Below, piece by piece: positions 18,216 through 27,205 of a stretch of 64,000 bases of DNA (position 1 is the stretch's first letter; every line of letters starts with the position of its first letter). Under the pieces are notes generated by a model. The model was not told the origin of the DNA and did not search any database. It was given only the letters and a program-made list of their open reading frames with translations. Source of the DNA: Verrucomicrobiota bacterium (GTDB lineage: Bacteria > Verrucomicrobiota > Verrucomicrobiia > Opitutales > Puniceicoccaceae). The translations under genes and the position numbers were made by a program. Location: contig JBCDMB010000012.1 in assembly GCA_038744685.1 (NCBI GenBank), positions 1-64,000 of the forward strand, in the 5' to 3' direction.

Positions 18216-18972
18216 TTCTTATCCGTTTGTGAAACTTGGAATTCTCCCTCTCTCTTTTGCCGTGTTTTTAGTGCCGAGCTTTTCGGCCGAAACAACTGAT
18301 CCCGTCTCTGAAAGCATGACGGGATTTGAAGAAGCGATTCGTTTGCAAACTCAGCTTTCAGACGAGAAGCGCGATTGGAATCGGCAACGGGATATTCTCA
18401 CCGCGGAGATAAAAATGCTTGAGGCACAGTTGGAGGAGTCTTTGGAACGGGTTCGCTCGATCGAAGCTGAGAGAACGTCAATTCAAGAGCAAAGACAGGA
18501 GCTCGTCGAAGACCTCGCGACTGAACGTAAGACGGCGGCTCACCTACAGTCGGTTATGGATTCGACGGAGGACCAGTTTAGGAGTTTGTTGACCGCCCTC
18601 CCTCCGTGGTTCAATGGATCTACACCAAGAATAGACGTAGATTCAGAGACGATTGATCCCGTGGAATTGTTTAGGGCCCTTCGATCCATCCAAATTGAAA
18701 ATGAGCGAATTTCGGTCAGCTCGGGCGAAGTTTCTCCCGTCGATTCAAACTTGGACTACCGGGTGGATTTACTCTCTTTCGGTCTGGGTGGAGCTTTTTT
18801 CTCGTCCGCCGATGGAAGTTTTGGAGGTAGATATGTCTTTGATGGAGAAATGTGGCAGGTAGAAGACATCAGCCAATTTGCCGGAGAGATTCGATCAGCG
18901 ATCCTCCAAACGAATGGTTTAGTTGCCCCTGAGATCCTTTTATTACCAGTCTCAGTTAGCGGAAATCCATGA
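18208..18972 (+). CDS. DUF3450-like periplasmic coiled-coil protein
   Basis: A 254-residue protein. A signal peptide (GILPLSFAVFLVPSFSA) is followed by a long coiled coil (about 45-125) and a globular C-terminus with LLSFGLGGAFFSSADG and WQVEDISQFAGEIRSAI. The layout (signal, coiled coil, then a domain reporting on substrate residues) matches DUF3450 proteins, which occur next to TtpC/ExbB/ExbD/TonB genes in TonB2-type systems. The ATG at 18208 overlaps the previous gene. A longer frame starts at 18175 but lacks a signal in the right place. Confidence 0.7.
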   Translation: MTSSYPFVKLGILPLSFAVFLVPSFSAETTDPVSESMTGFEEAIRLQTQLSDEKRDWNRQRDILTAEIKMLEAQLEESLERVRSIEAERTSIQEQRQELVEDLATERKTAAHLQSVMDSTEDQFRSLLTALPPWFNGSTPRIDVDSETIDPVELFRALRSIQIENERISVSSGEVSPVDSNLDYRVDLLSFGLGGAFFSSADGSFGGRYVFDGEMWQVEDISQFAGEIRSAILQTNGLVAPEILLLPVSVSGNP

Positions 18973-20336
18973 TCAGCAGAAAGGAAATATGGTTCTCCAT
19001 TTTCATTGCTTGTTTGCTCGGGGCTTTCTCTGCATCCGGTGATCCACTCGCAGAAATAAGTGAGCAGGGTCGCGCTCAGGCCAGGGAAGCGCTATCCGAG
19101 TTGCGCGAATTCCGACTCAGCGTAGAACAAGAAGCGCTTCCACTCGAGACCCGCGTTCGCGAGCTCCGGGAGCAACTCGATGAGGCTCAAAGACGTCTTG
19201 AGCAGTTTCGCGAAGCAGCAGACTCCAGCGCAATCGCCCTGAGTGAACTTCAGGATGAGAAAGAGAAGCTTTCTCTGCGAAGACAAACGATCGAATCCCT
19301 TCTCGATGAGATCATCGGCTCACATGCCGTAGCCCCGCGTTATGGAGAACGTGAAATTATCAAAAGCCTATGGAAAGAATGGACTTCGACCAGAGGAACG
19401 GCTGACCAACTACTACTCGCGGAACCTATCCTTGTCCAAGTGCTTTCAGATCTGAGCAGCGAGGTAGGAGGCAACATCTCTTCGCTCACTGTATTCCTGC
19501 CAACGGGTCAAAAAATAGGAGGTATTGGTCTTTCACTCGGTCCACTTCTCTACTTCGCCGCTCAGGGAGTGAATGTAGGTATGGTAGACAGTTCAGATCC
19601 AGTGCTCCCGACTTTGCGACCTTCAGTCGGAAAAGAAGAAGACTTGATTCGAAACACATTGGCCGACCGATCAGGTATTTTGCCGATCGACCCAACTGGA
19701 GGAGTAGCACTGGCTCTCCGCGACAGTCAGTCTGGCTTGACTGGCGAGATTCGGCAGGCCGGAATCTGGATTTATCCCATCCTCATCGCCGCAATTGTAG
19801 CTCTTGTTGTCGTACTCTTGAAATGGACTATGATCGCCCGGACCCAGATGGCATTTCGTAGAGGGATCCCACTTGGGTTAAGGTTTCAGGCAAATCCTGG
19901 GAAGGACACCCTCCGGAAGTTGCTGAAAGACCAGCCAGAACAACTGCGGAGCTTTTGGGAAACACTCTATTCTTCCGGCGGGATCGACCCGGATTCACGA
20001 GAAGACCTTCTCTTCGCAAGGTTGATTGAAGTCCGCCTGAGGCTTACCAAAGGCCTTGCCGCTCTGTCCGTTATTGCAGCAACTACACCGCTTCTCGGCC
20101 TCCTCGGAACGGTTACTGGAATGATTGCGACGTTTCAACAGATCACTCTTTTCGGTCAGGGCGACCCTCGCAGTCTGTCCGGCGGAATTTCCGAAGCCCT
20201 CCTCACTACAAAATACGGGCTGATCGTCGCTATTCCAACCTTCCTGATCTACGCCTACCTGTCGCGCAAAGCCCATGGAACAGTCTCGGACCTAGAGAAT
20301 TTTGCCCGGGCCGCTGAGAGTCCGGAACAAGGATGA
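18969..20336 (+). CDS. TtpC-like MotA/TolQ/ExbB-family protein with periplasmic coiled coil
   Basis: A 455-residue protein. Signal sequence, a coiled-coil periplasmic region (about 30-115) and a periplasmic domain come first, then a membrane helix (IWIYPILIAAIVALVVVLLKW, about 267-287) and a TolQ/ExbB module with TPLLGLLGTVTGMIATFQ and GISEALLTTKYGLIVAIPTF. This fused architecture is that of TtpC, an extra component of TonB2 systems. It overlaps its neighbours by ATGA on both sides. Confidence 0.85.
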   Translation: MISRKEIWFSIFIACLLGAFSASGDPLAEISEQGRAQAREALSELREFRLSVEQEALPLETRVRELREQLDEAQRRLEQFREAADSSAIALSELQDEKEKLSLRRQTIESLLDEIIGSHAVAPRYGEREIIKSLWKEWTSTRGTADQLLLAEPILVQVLSDLSSEVGGNISSLTVFLPTGQKIGGIGLSLGPLLYFAAQGVNVGMVDSSDPVLPTLRPSVGKEEDLIRNTLADRSGILPIDPTGGVALALRDSQSGLTGEIRQAGIWIYPILIAAIVALVVVLLKWTMIARTQMAFRRGIPLGLRFQANPGKDTLRKLLKDQPEQLRSFWETLYSSGGIDPDSREDLLFARLIEVRLRLTKGLAALSVIAATTPLLGLLGTVTGMIATFQQITLFGQGDPRSLSGGISEALLTTKYGLIVAIPTFLIYAYLSRKAHGTVSDLENFARAAESPEQG

Positions 20337-20875
20337 GTCAACTGCTGAAAGAATCTTGGACGATCTGGAAGGCAGGTGGCTTTCTCATGGTGCCTCTGGC
20401 GATCATAGCATTTGCCGTTCTCTACGCGGAAATCAGGCTCTACCTACAGATCCGCTTCTACCAACCCGAAAGTTCTGTTTCTGTGACAGGCCCACGCTCG
20501 ATTTCTACAGTTTTCGAGACTCTCCGCGAATCGATCCTTCAGCCGATCGACCGGAAAGTTCGCTACTACTCCGTTTTGGTTGGCGTCTGTCCGCTCCTTG
20601 GCCTTCTAGGCACGGTTGTCGGGATGACTACGACTTTTACGGGAATGGCGCAGCCTGGAACTACCAACCTTTCCCAAGAGGTAGCCAATGGAATCTCCGA
20701 GGCTCTCGTTACCACTCAAGCGGGTCTACTGGTCGCGATTCCGGGTCTGATTCTTATCTCTCTCTTGAAACGAAGTCGTGACCGAATTGCTCTCCGTTTC
20801 TTTGCTTTGGAAGCCGAACAACTTCAGTCAACCGAGAACGGGTGTCCAAATCAGTTGAAGTTGCACACAATGTAG
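20333..20875 (+). CDS. exbB: ExbB proton-channel protein
   Basis: A 180-residue three-helix protein of the ExbB/TolQ family with CPLLGLLGTVVGMTTTFTGM and EVANGISEALVTTQAGLLVAIPGL. With ExbD it uses the proton gradient to energise TonB. It overlaps the preceding gene by 4 nt. The second ExbB-like protein in the operon besides the TtpC-like one. Confidence 0.93.
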   Translation: MSQLLKESWTIWKAGGFLMVPLAIIAFAVLYAEIRLYLQIRFYQPESSVSVTGPRSISTVFETLRESILQPIDRKVRYYSVLVGVCPLLGLLGTVVGMTTTFTGMAQPGTTNLSQEVANGISEALVTTQAGLLVAIPGLILISLLKRSRDRIALRFFALEAEQLQSTENGCPNQLKLHTM

Positions 20876-20876
20876 A

Positions 20877-21299
20877 ATGAAATTACGCAAGACCACGACA
20901 ACCCCGAGCCACATTGGAGCTACTGATGAATCCATCAACGTGTCACCATTGATCGACGTCGTGTTCATCCTCCTCATTTTCTTTATCGTAACGACAGTTT
21001 TCGTTCAGGAGACTGGTATTCAGGTAGAACGACCCCAAGCTGCGAGTGCGTCAGAGCTTTCGCGTGAGGCGATTCTTATCGCAGTAGACCGTGAGGGCAG
21101 GATCTACTACGGCGGTAATCCAATCGAGCTTCAGGCCGTGCGACCAGTCGTCAAAAGACTACTTCAAGGAGACGTCCGTCCCGTAATTATCCAGGCGGAC
21201 CGTGCAACCGCTACAGAAGATCTCGTCGCGGTTATTGACGAGATCAATCTGGCCGGCGCAGCCACAATCAATATCGCAACGACTGCAACCGGTGGATAG
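20877..21299 (+). CDS. exbD: ExbD biopolymer transport protein
   Basis: A 140-residue protein with one N-terminal membrane helix preceded by NVSPLIDVVFILLIFFIVTT, containing the conserved membrane Asp of ExbD/TolR that carries the proton. A periplasmic domain with VIIQADRATATEDLVAVID follows. The start is 1 nt after the ExbB stop. Confidence 0.95.
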   Translation: MKLRKTTTTPSHIGATDESINVSPLIDVVFILLIFFIVTTVFVQETGIQVERPQAASASELSREAILIAVDREGRIYYGGNPIELQAVRPVVKRLLQGDVRPVIIQADRATATEDLVAVIDEINLAGAATINIATTATGG

Positions 21300-21951
21300 A
21301 CCTACACAATCAGGACAACGACTGGTCCCGGCGATCATAGCCGCTATCTTAACTTTTGCTCTCTTTCTCCTTCTCCCGCTCTCACGGTTTCTCTCTCCCC
21401 TGCCGGAACAGGAGGTCTGGACCGTTCGGGAGATCAACCGCATTGAAGTACCTCCTCCGCCTCCCCCAAAACTTTCTCAAACCGAACCAACGCCTGGTCA
21501 ACAAGTTCAATCTCCTAATCTTCAGCCTCTACCCAGTAGAGTCACTCTAGACGCCCTCCCAATCACCCTTTCGGTCAATCCCGACCCAGACTTAACAACT
21601 GTCCCCTCCTTCGTTGATTTGTCAGAGAGTTTCGACGCTGGAGAAGAGATCCGACGTTTTACTTTTGAGGATCTTGACGGCGGACCCGTCGCTCTGAGTG
21701 TTCCACCCGTCTCTATACCGCTGCGACTGGCTAGAAGCGGTTTTGGCCGAGGTCGAGTTGTCTTCTCAATCAGGATTCTTACGGACGGGTCCGTCGAGAT
21801 TCTCGATGTCGTAGAGAGTTCTCATCCCGATCTCATTGAACCCGCGAGAAGGTCAGCGAGAAGAGCCAGGTTCGAAACTCCGAAAATCAACGGAGAACCG
21901 GTTGAAGTAGAAGGTCATTGGCCCTTGGTCATCGACGCCACAAGAAGATAA
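21292..21951 (+). CDS. tonB: TonB energy-transducing protein
   Basis: A 219-residue protein. A short cytoplasmic tail leads into a membrane helix (LVPAIIAAILTFALFLLLPL, about 12-31), a proline-rich spacer (EVPPPPPPKLSQTEPTPG), and a C-terminal TonB domain with GRGRVVFSIRILTDGSVEILDVV. The start is taken at GTG 21292, overlapping the ExbD stop by 8 nt. The frame is open further upstream but lies inside exbD. It links ExbBD in the inner membrane to outer-membrane receptors. Confidence 0.92.
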   Translation: MDRPTQSGQRLVPAIIAAILTFALFLLLPLSRFLSPLPEQEVWTVREINRIEVPPPPPPKLSQTEPTPGQQVQSPNLQPLPSRVTLDALPITLSVNPDPDLTTVPSFVDLSESFDAGEEIRRFTFEDLDGGPVALSVPPVSIPLRLARSGFGRGRVVFSIRILTDGSVEILDVVESSHPDLIEPARRSARRARFETPKINGEPVEVEGHWPLVIDATRR

Positions 21952-22156
21952 TAACCACCCGCCTTCTCTGTAGAAACGAATGATTTTCCGCGCCAGCACA
22001 ATCGAACTAGTGAGTAATCGGACCAGCCTGCCTGCCAAACGGTTTTTCCTGTTTCACCGAAAAACGAGAGCTTTGCCTCACAGAGAGAACTCATTCGTCG
22101 TCTCGCCGGCGTCTCAAGGATCATCATTTCAGCAACACTTTTCAATTTCTGCACGA

Positions 22157-23539
22157 ATGCCGAAGCGAATCTATTTCGGTTTCTTACTCTTTTTGCTTTC
22201 TGCCCTTCCAACATTGGGATTTGAACTCGAACCTGTGGAATTCTCCTGGGACAACCCTGACTTTCAGAATAGTTTTATTGGCACCTACGGTTTCAACAGC
22301 GACATCGAACCTCGACTATCAACGGCAGACCAAGCCTTTCTGCGAAACACTATCCTTCCCCTTATTGAAACTGATCCTGCAGTGGCGCGGGAGCGCGTAA
22401 ATGAACGTCTCACCCAAACTTCTTCTCCCGTGCTGTACTTCGTGCAAGGCAACGTTCTCTTACAACTCGGAGAAACGGAAGAAGCCGCATTCTATTTGAA
22501 AAGAGCTCTGTCCCTCTTTCCAAGCTTTCGCCGAGCTTACCGGTCACTTGCGCTCCTGCAGCTTCAGGAAGACAACTTTCAAGACTCAATTCCTCTCTGG
22601 ATCAAAGTGATCGAACTCGGTGGAGGAGACGGTCAGAGCTACGGTTTGCTTGGCTACGCCTACCTGCAGGAAGAGAATTGGATAGCAGCAGCGAGGGCTC
22701 TGGAGAATGCGTTAGTCTTCCGGCCGGAGAGTCGTGATATTCGAAGAGGTATTGTTCATGCCTTCACTCAATCGGGCAGACCAGAGCAAGCAAGTGAACT
22801 GGTCATCGAACTACTGAACGAAAATCCCGAAGAGCCACAACTATGGAGGCTTTTGGCCAACCTGCGGCTTGCAGAAGACGATCTTTCCGGAACTGCGGCT
22901 GCCCTCGAGGTCAGCACGCGGTTTCCAACAAAGCAGCCGGACTCCCTGCTTTTACTAGGGACCATATACGCCAGTTTAGGACTTCCTCAAAAGGCGCTCG
23001 ATGCCTATGAAAGGTTACTCGAAGTCCCAAAAGCCGACCTATCCTTCGAAACTGCCATGAAGCCGCTGAGGACCCTGATGACTCAAAGATTGTGGGACGA
23101 GAGTCTTCGATATGCAGCACTCCTCCGAACCTCTTTTGGTAGGGATCTTGATTCGGACCAATCCAATCTGGTCAATGCGGCGATTGTTACTGCATCTCTA
23201 TACACAAACCCATCAGAGGAGGTCGCAGAGACTGCGGAATCCTATGCAGAAGTGTTCCCATTGGACGGGCTTCTACACCTGTCCCTTGGCGAGTATTTCA
23301 CGAATCAGGAAAACCTAGGAATGGCCATACTCTTTCTGCGAAGAGCTGCGGCGACCGATGAACACCAATATGAGGCGAAGCTGCGCCTAGCCAACTTATT
23401 CGTATCCGAAGAACGCTACGAGGAGGCGATCACTACTTTGCGAGAGTTACAGCAGATCCAGTTCGATAGTCGGGTAGCCGCCTTTCTCTCCAGGATCGAA
23501 AATCTCGAAAACTCCGAACGACTAACGGTTGGACCCTAG
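22157..23539 (+). CDS. tetratricopeptide-repeat protein of the TonB operon
   Basis: A 460-residue protein with a signal peptide (IYFGFLLFLLSALPTLGF) then a series of TPR-like helical pairs from about residue 95 to the end (for example GETEEAAFYLKRALSLFPSF, GLPQKALDAYERLLEVP). TonB2 loci often end with such a TPR protein. The frame is open from 21980, but the ATG at 22157 is the only one that exposes the signal peptide. The 205 bp gap after tonB leaves room for a separate promoter. Confidence 0.82.
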   Translation: MPKRIYFGFLLFLLSALPTLGFELEPVEFSWDNPDFQNSFIGTYGFNSDIEPRLSTADQAFLRNTILPLIETDPAVARERVNERLTQTSSPVLYFVQGNVLLQLGETEEAAFYLKRALSLFPSFRRAYRSLALLQLQEDNFQDSIPLWIKVIELGGGDGQSYGLLGYAYLQEENWIAAARALENALVFRPESRDIRRGIVHAFTQSGRPEQASELVIELLNENPEEPQLWRLLANLRLAEDDLSGTAAALEVSTRFPTKQPDSLLLLGTIYASLGLPQKALDAYERLLEVPKADLSFETAMKPLRTLMTQRLWDESLRYAALLRTSFGRDLDSDQSNLVNAAIVTASLYTNPSEEVAETAESYAEVFPLDGLLHLSLGEYFTNQENLGMAILFLRRAAATDEHQYEAKLRLANLFVSEERYEEAITTLRELQQIQFDSRVAAFLSRIENLENSERLTVGP

Positions 23540-23636
23540 GGGAACCCACTCAAGACCCATTCGGGAAGTTATCGTAGTGTCGTTCGCAAAGACCGATGAC
23601 CCGCAACAACAGACGGTTACTCATGGCTCCGAAATC

Positions 23637-23657
23637 ATCCGCCTCCGAGGCGGATGC
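23637..23657. other. perfect 21 bp palindrome
   Basis: CATCCGCCTC-C-GAGGCGGATG, a perfect 10 bp inverted repeat around one base, in the gap between the TPR gene and the O-antigen-ligase-like gene. There is no T-run, so it is not a classical terminator. It may be an operator or a transcription-end hairpin. Confidence 0.5.
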
Positions 23658-23819
23658 AACTCCCTCATAGGGATAGACACCTTACCTCAGCGCGGTTTCA
23701 CCTTTGGACCGGCTCTTCCAAATTATCGGTTCGATAAGACCGACATCGAAGGGTTTTGTGGCGATCCGAAACTAGTGCGAGTTCTGCCCTACTCCTAAAG
23801 TCTTGCACCCTACCAAGCT

Positions 23820-25418
23820 TTGCATTCGCATCGGCCTGTGCAAGCAGAGAGGGTTCAGCTTACCGCACGGGAAACTGCGGGTAGTTTTGTTCGCACTTCT
23901 CTGAATTTGAGGGGCACACAGGATGAAAATGGAAGCGTTTTCCATTGGGTGATCATTGCACTGATCGGCTTTTATTTCGTAGCCGGATCGTGGCTGTTTG
24001 GGGGAGTAGTTCTTTGGACCCGACTCATCCTCTTTTGGATGGCGGTTGTCATATTTCTTCTCGCAGTTGCTCCGGTAAAGGATCGGCGGACTCGAGATGG
24101 CGCATTAAACCGTTCCAGAAAGGCTTTCGTTACCCTACTCCGATTTCCTGTGTTTTGGATTGGCCTGCTCTTGTTTGGATATGTTGGGCTCCAGTGGTCC
24201 AACCCAGCTTGGACTTACACTGAAATAGGCGGTAGGTGGTGGATCTCCAATGTGGGTCTTAAACCGAACTTGGATTGGCCGACATCAGTTTATGCGCCAA
24301 TTGAAAGAGGAAACCCCGGAAGCTTCCTTTTGCGATTTGTAGGAGTGTGGTTGGTCATTTGCGCAGGCTGGATCGTGATACGCCGTAGGAAAGAGCTGCT
24401 CACGGTTCTAATCATATTTGCCGTCAACTCCTTTCTCGTTGCACTCGTAGCCGTCATTCAGGCTATCGACCTTCCGAGTAAAGTGCTCTGGGTCTACCCT
24501 TGGCCCAGACCTGACTTTGCAGGACCGTTCTTCTATCGAAACCATGGAGGCGCTTTTTTTTACTTAGCAGCAGCCATTTCATTTGGCCTCGCACTCTATT
24601 TTCAGCGGAAATGGGAACCCTCCCAAACGAGAAGCTCTCCAACGATAGTGTTCGCAGTCTTTGGTCTAATGAACAGCGGCGCCGTAGCGGCTTCCGGATC
24701 GAGGGCTGGATGGGTTTTCGGAACCGCTATACTCCTTTGTTACGCCGTACTTTCGACCGGAATCTGGCTGCGGAGAAGCCAGTGGCGGACAAGTTCATTT
24801 AGCGGCATAATAGTTGGTTTATTGGTTTCAATACTGATCGTTTCCATCGTGGCAGCCCAGAACCAGGAAACATTGGAACGACACTTCCGCCGGTTGCTAA
24901 ATGTTCCTGCCGAGTTGGAGTATTCAGGAAGAACGATCGGAAATGACGCCTCGATAGTGATGTTTCAAGACGTTCCTATCTTCGGCTACGGTGCAGACTC
25001 TTACGGACATGTCTTTAGCCTGTACATCGATCAGTTTCCTGAACTGGTCCGCCAGAACAGACGAACGGGTGGAATCAGAACGAGCTGGGTCCAAGCACAC
25101 AACGACCCGTTGCAGATGGCAGTGGAACTGGGAATCGTTGGTGCCTCAATCATCAGCTTATTTCTTCTTTATTACCTCGTCATGTTTCTCGCCAAAATTA
25201 GTTGGTTTCGAGAAGAGACGATTCTTTGGAGTGTTGCTGTGCTTGTTCTATTTCTCCACTCCTTCGCCGATCTGATTTTCCAAAGTACGATATTGCTGGC
25301 GCTGTTCGCTCTGCTCCCCGCTACTGTGCTTTTAAGCCTAAGGTTCGAAAAACAAGAACAGGTATCCTTACAGGGTCCAAAGTCTTCTACCGGGAAACTG
25401 ACGCCGAGAACCCCTTAG
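23820..25418 (+). CDS. O-antigen ligase / Wzy-polymerase-like membrane protein
   Basis: A polytopic protein of about 530 residues with 10 or more membrane helices. It has a large periplasmic loop holding FQDVPIFGYGADSYGHV and, near the C-terminus, WVQAHNDPLQMAVELGIVG, the AHND-x-LQ-x-x-E-x-G motif of the WaaL/Wzy_C superfamily. It probably joins or polymerises surface glycans. The start is uncertain (TTG 23820, and membrane segments begin only at about residue 40). No other glycan genes are adjacent. Confidence 0.82.
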   Translation: MHSHRPVQAERVQLTARETAGSFVRTSLNLRGTQDENGSVFHWVIIALIGFYFVAGSWLFGGVVLWTRLILFWMAVVIFLLAVAPVKDRRTRDGALNRSRKAFVTLLRFPVFWIGLLLFGYVGLQWSNPAWTYTEIGGRWWISNVGLKPNLDWPTSVYAPIERGNPGSFLLRFVGVWLVICAGWIVIRRRKELLTVLIIFAVNSFLVALVAVIQAIDLPSKVLWVYPWPRPDFAGPFFYRNHGGAFFYLAAAISFGLALYFQRKWEPSQTRSSPTIVFAVFGLMNSGAVAASGSRAGWVFGTAILLCYAVLSTGIWLRRSQWRTSSFSGIIVGLLVSILIVSIVAAQNQETLERHFRRLLNVPAELEYSGRTIGNDASIVMFQDVPIFGYGADSYGHVFSLYIDQFPELVRQNRRTGGIRTSWVQAHNDPLQMAVELGIVGASIISLFLLYYLVMFLAKISWFREETILWSVAVLVLFLHSFADLIFQSTILLALFALLPATVLLSLRFEKQEQVSLQGPKSSTGKLTPRTP

Positions 25419-25609
25419 TCGATCGCTAGATTTATTCCACCACTTCGGTAGCAAAAGTACTTGGAACAAACAGTCTCTCGATCAAACAGTCGTGGGATAA
25501 AGTGTAGTCTGTATAGACCCGAATATCTTCCCTCCCGAATCCCGACGCCTCAGGCTTTCGCATCATTCTGGTTTCGACTCGTGGCACAAACACTGCTTTA
25601 GTAACGCCT

Positions 25610-27202
25610 ATGAGCGCTCCAACAGATGTGAAAGACGCCCCGAAAAAAACTGAAGTAAAGAAGACGATTGATCTCAATAATCTGCCCGAGTGGCTACGCG
25701 ACTATTCCTATAACGCCTCAACTTTAGAAAAGGGAAATTTCTCCGATCACCCGGTCCACGGAACAACAGTTTATTTGGCCTACACTGCGGTTCCAACTAG
25801 GTTCGGTGATTTCCGAGCCTGCATTTTTCAGGACATTATTCACAAAGGCTACATCATTGCGCTCACCTATGGAGACGTTGAAAATGCGGATCTTCTTTAC
25901 ACCCGCATGCATTCCAGTTGCGTCACCAGCGAAACCCTGGGCGGATGCGACTGCGACTGTGTTCAGCAGTTGGAAGGAGCAATGGAGAAGATTGCGAAAA
26001 GCGGAGATGGAGTCCTCTTTTATCTTCTACAGGAAGGAAGAGGGGTTGGCTACTCAGCCAAAGCGCGTGATCGAATGCTGGTTCAGGCGAGTGGTGACAC
26101 CCTCTCGACATTCGATGCCTACCGACTCCTTGGTCTGAAAAAAGACTACCGGCAGTATCTCAACATTGCGGATATCGTGCACATACTCGGAATTGATGCA
26201 GAATGGGTAATCCTGACCAACAATCCGGACAAAGTCGCAGCGATGGAGAGGAACGGTCTCACCGTTGCCCGAACAGAGACCATCGAGTTCGAACCGGGAC
26301 CGTTCAACTTATTCTACCTGAAGTCGAAAAAAGAATCGGGACACGAGCTATCGCGTCCCAACGAAATACCACTTGCCGACATCAAGCTTCCCGAACCAGT
26401 AGTACCATTCAAACCGAAGCGGCTGACGGAGGCTGAGCGTTTTATTTATATGGCAAGCTATCTCCTTCCAGTGCGCCCTATTGACGACGAGATTGTGGTT
26501 TCGTACGAGGCAGTCCGGAGCATGCTAGGCGACTCTGCGATTGAAGAATACACGACGGGTATCCATCCGCTGATCAAGGAGTTTGAGTCTCTGCGGGGAA
26601 ATCGGCTCATGCTGAAGATAGACCCTGAGACCATGAAAAGAGCCAATGAAAGTGCGGAGGGTAATCCTCTCCAGGGCCTTCTCTTTGAACCGTATTGGTT
26701 TCGCGTTCACGTTTACTACGACATCGTGACGGGTGATGACTTTGTGGTGCTTACTCATGGCAAACCGAAACCCTACGAAAGCCCAATTGTCCGAATTCAA
26801 AGCGAATCCATTCTCAATCGATTCCCGGTCAAAGTGGATGACAACAAAGCCAAATACAATCGGGCCATCCAGCACATTGTTCGCTATGGTAGTGGCGCAG
26901 TAGTCTTGGTATACCAGGACGGCAGAGGAGCAGGATTCGGAGCTTTTGCAGTGGATAGAATGCTAATGGAGCAAAACCGGAGCAGGGGAACCAGAGACTC
27001 CTATGAAAAACTTGGAATTCCCTTTGACCAACGCGACTATGAAGTGGCGTTTCAGGTTTTAAAGAGTCACCTCCCGAGCCTAAACATTCAGATGGTTATG
27101 AATTCCCCAAATAGTTTGGTGCAGAAGAATGAATACGCCCAAGCCCTTCACAGGAGTGGACTCAATGTGGTGAATTGGATCTTCCTGGAATCAGAAGGCT
27201 GA
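25610..27202 (+). CDS. tandem GTP-cyclohydrolase-II-like protein
   Basis: A 530-residue protein, more than twice the length of RibA. The N-terminal half (about 50-250) has a RibA-type zinc site with exact spacing (Cys104, Cys115, Cys117), QEGRGVGYSAKAR (141-153) and LTNNPDK (202-208). The C-terminal half (about 350-527) repeats the fold in degenerate form: YQDGRGAGFG (about 435-444) and MNSPN (about 497-501) without zinc cysteines. There is no DHBP-synthase domain, so a riboflavin role is unlikely. GCHII-like proteins that open pyrimidine rings (URC1 type) are a better analogy. It heads an eight-gene coupled operon of amide-bond and ring-processing enzymes. The substrate is unknown. Confidence 0.82.
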   Translation: MSAPTDVKDAPKKTEVKKTIDLNNLPEWLRDYSYNASTLEKGNFSDHPVHGTTVYLAYTAVPTRFGDFRACIFQDIIHKGYIIALTYGDVENADLLYTRMHSSCVTSETLGGCDCDCVQQLEGAMEKIAKSGDGVLFYLLQEGRGVGYSAKARDRMLVQASGDTLSTFDAYRLLGLKKDYRQYLNIADIVHILGIDAEWVILTNNPDKVAAMERNGLTVARTETIEFEPGPFNLFYLKSKKESGHELSRPNEIPLADIKLPEPVVPFKPKRLTEAERFIYMASYLLPVRPIDDEIVVSYEAVRSMLGDSAIEEYTTGIHPLIKEFESLRGNRLMLKIDPETMKRANESAEGNPLQGLLFEPYWFRVHVYYDIVTGDDFVVLTHGKPKPYESPIVRIQSESILNRFPVKVDDNKAKYNRAIQHIVRYGSGAVVLVYQDGRGAGFGAFAVDRMLMEQNRSRGTRDSYEKLGIPFDQRDYEVAFQVLKSHLPSLNIQMVMNSPNSLVQKNEYAQALHRSGLNVVNWIFLESEG

Positions 27203-27205
27203 TCG

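Noticed and set aside
23529-23798. 89-codon plus-strand frame between the TPR gene and the O-antigen-ligase-like gene
   Set aside because: Low-complexity translation without motif; it overlaps the upstream stop region and contains a 21 bp palindrome better read as a regulatory hairpin.
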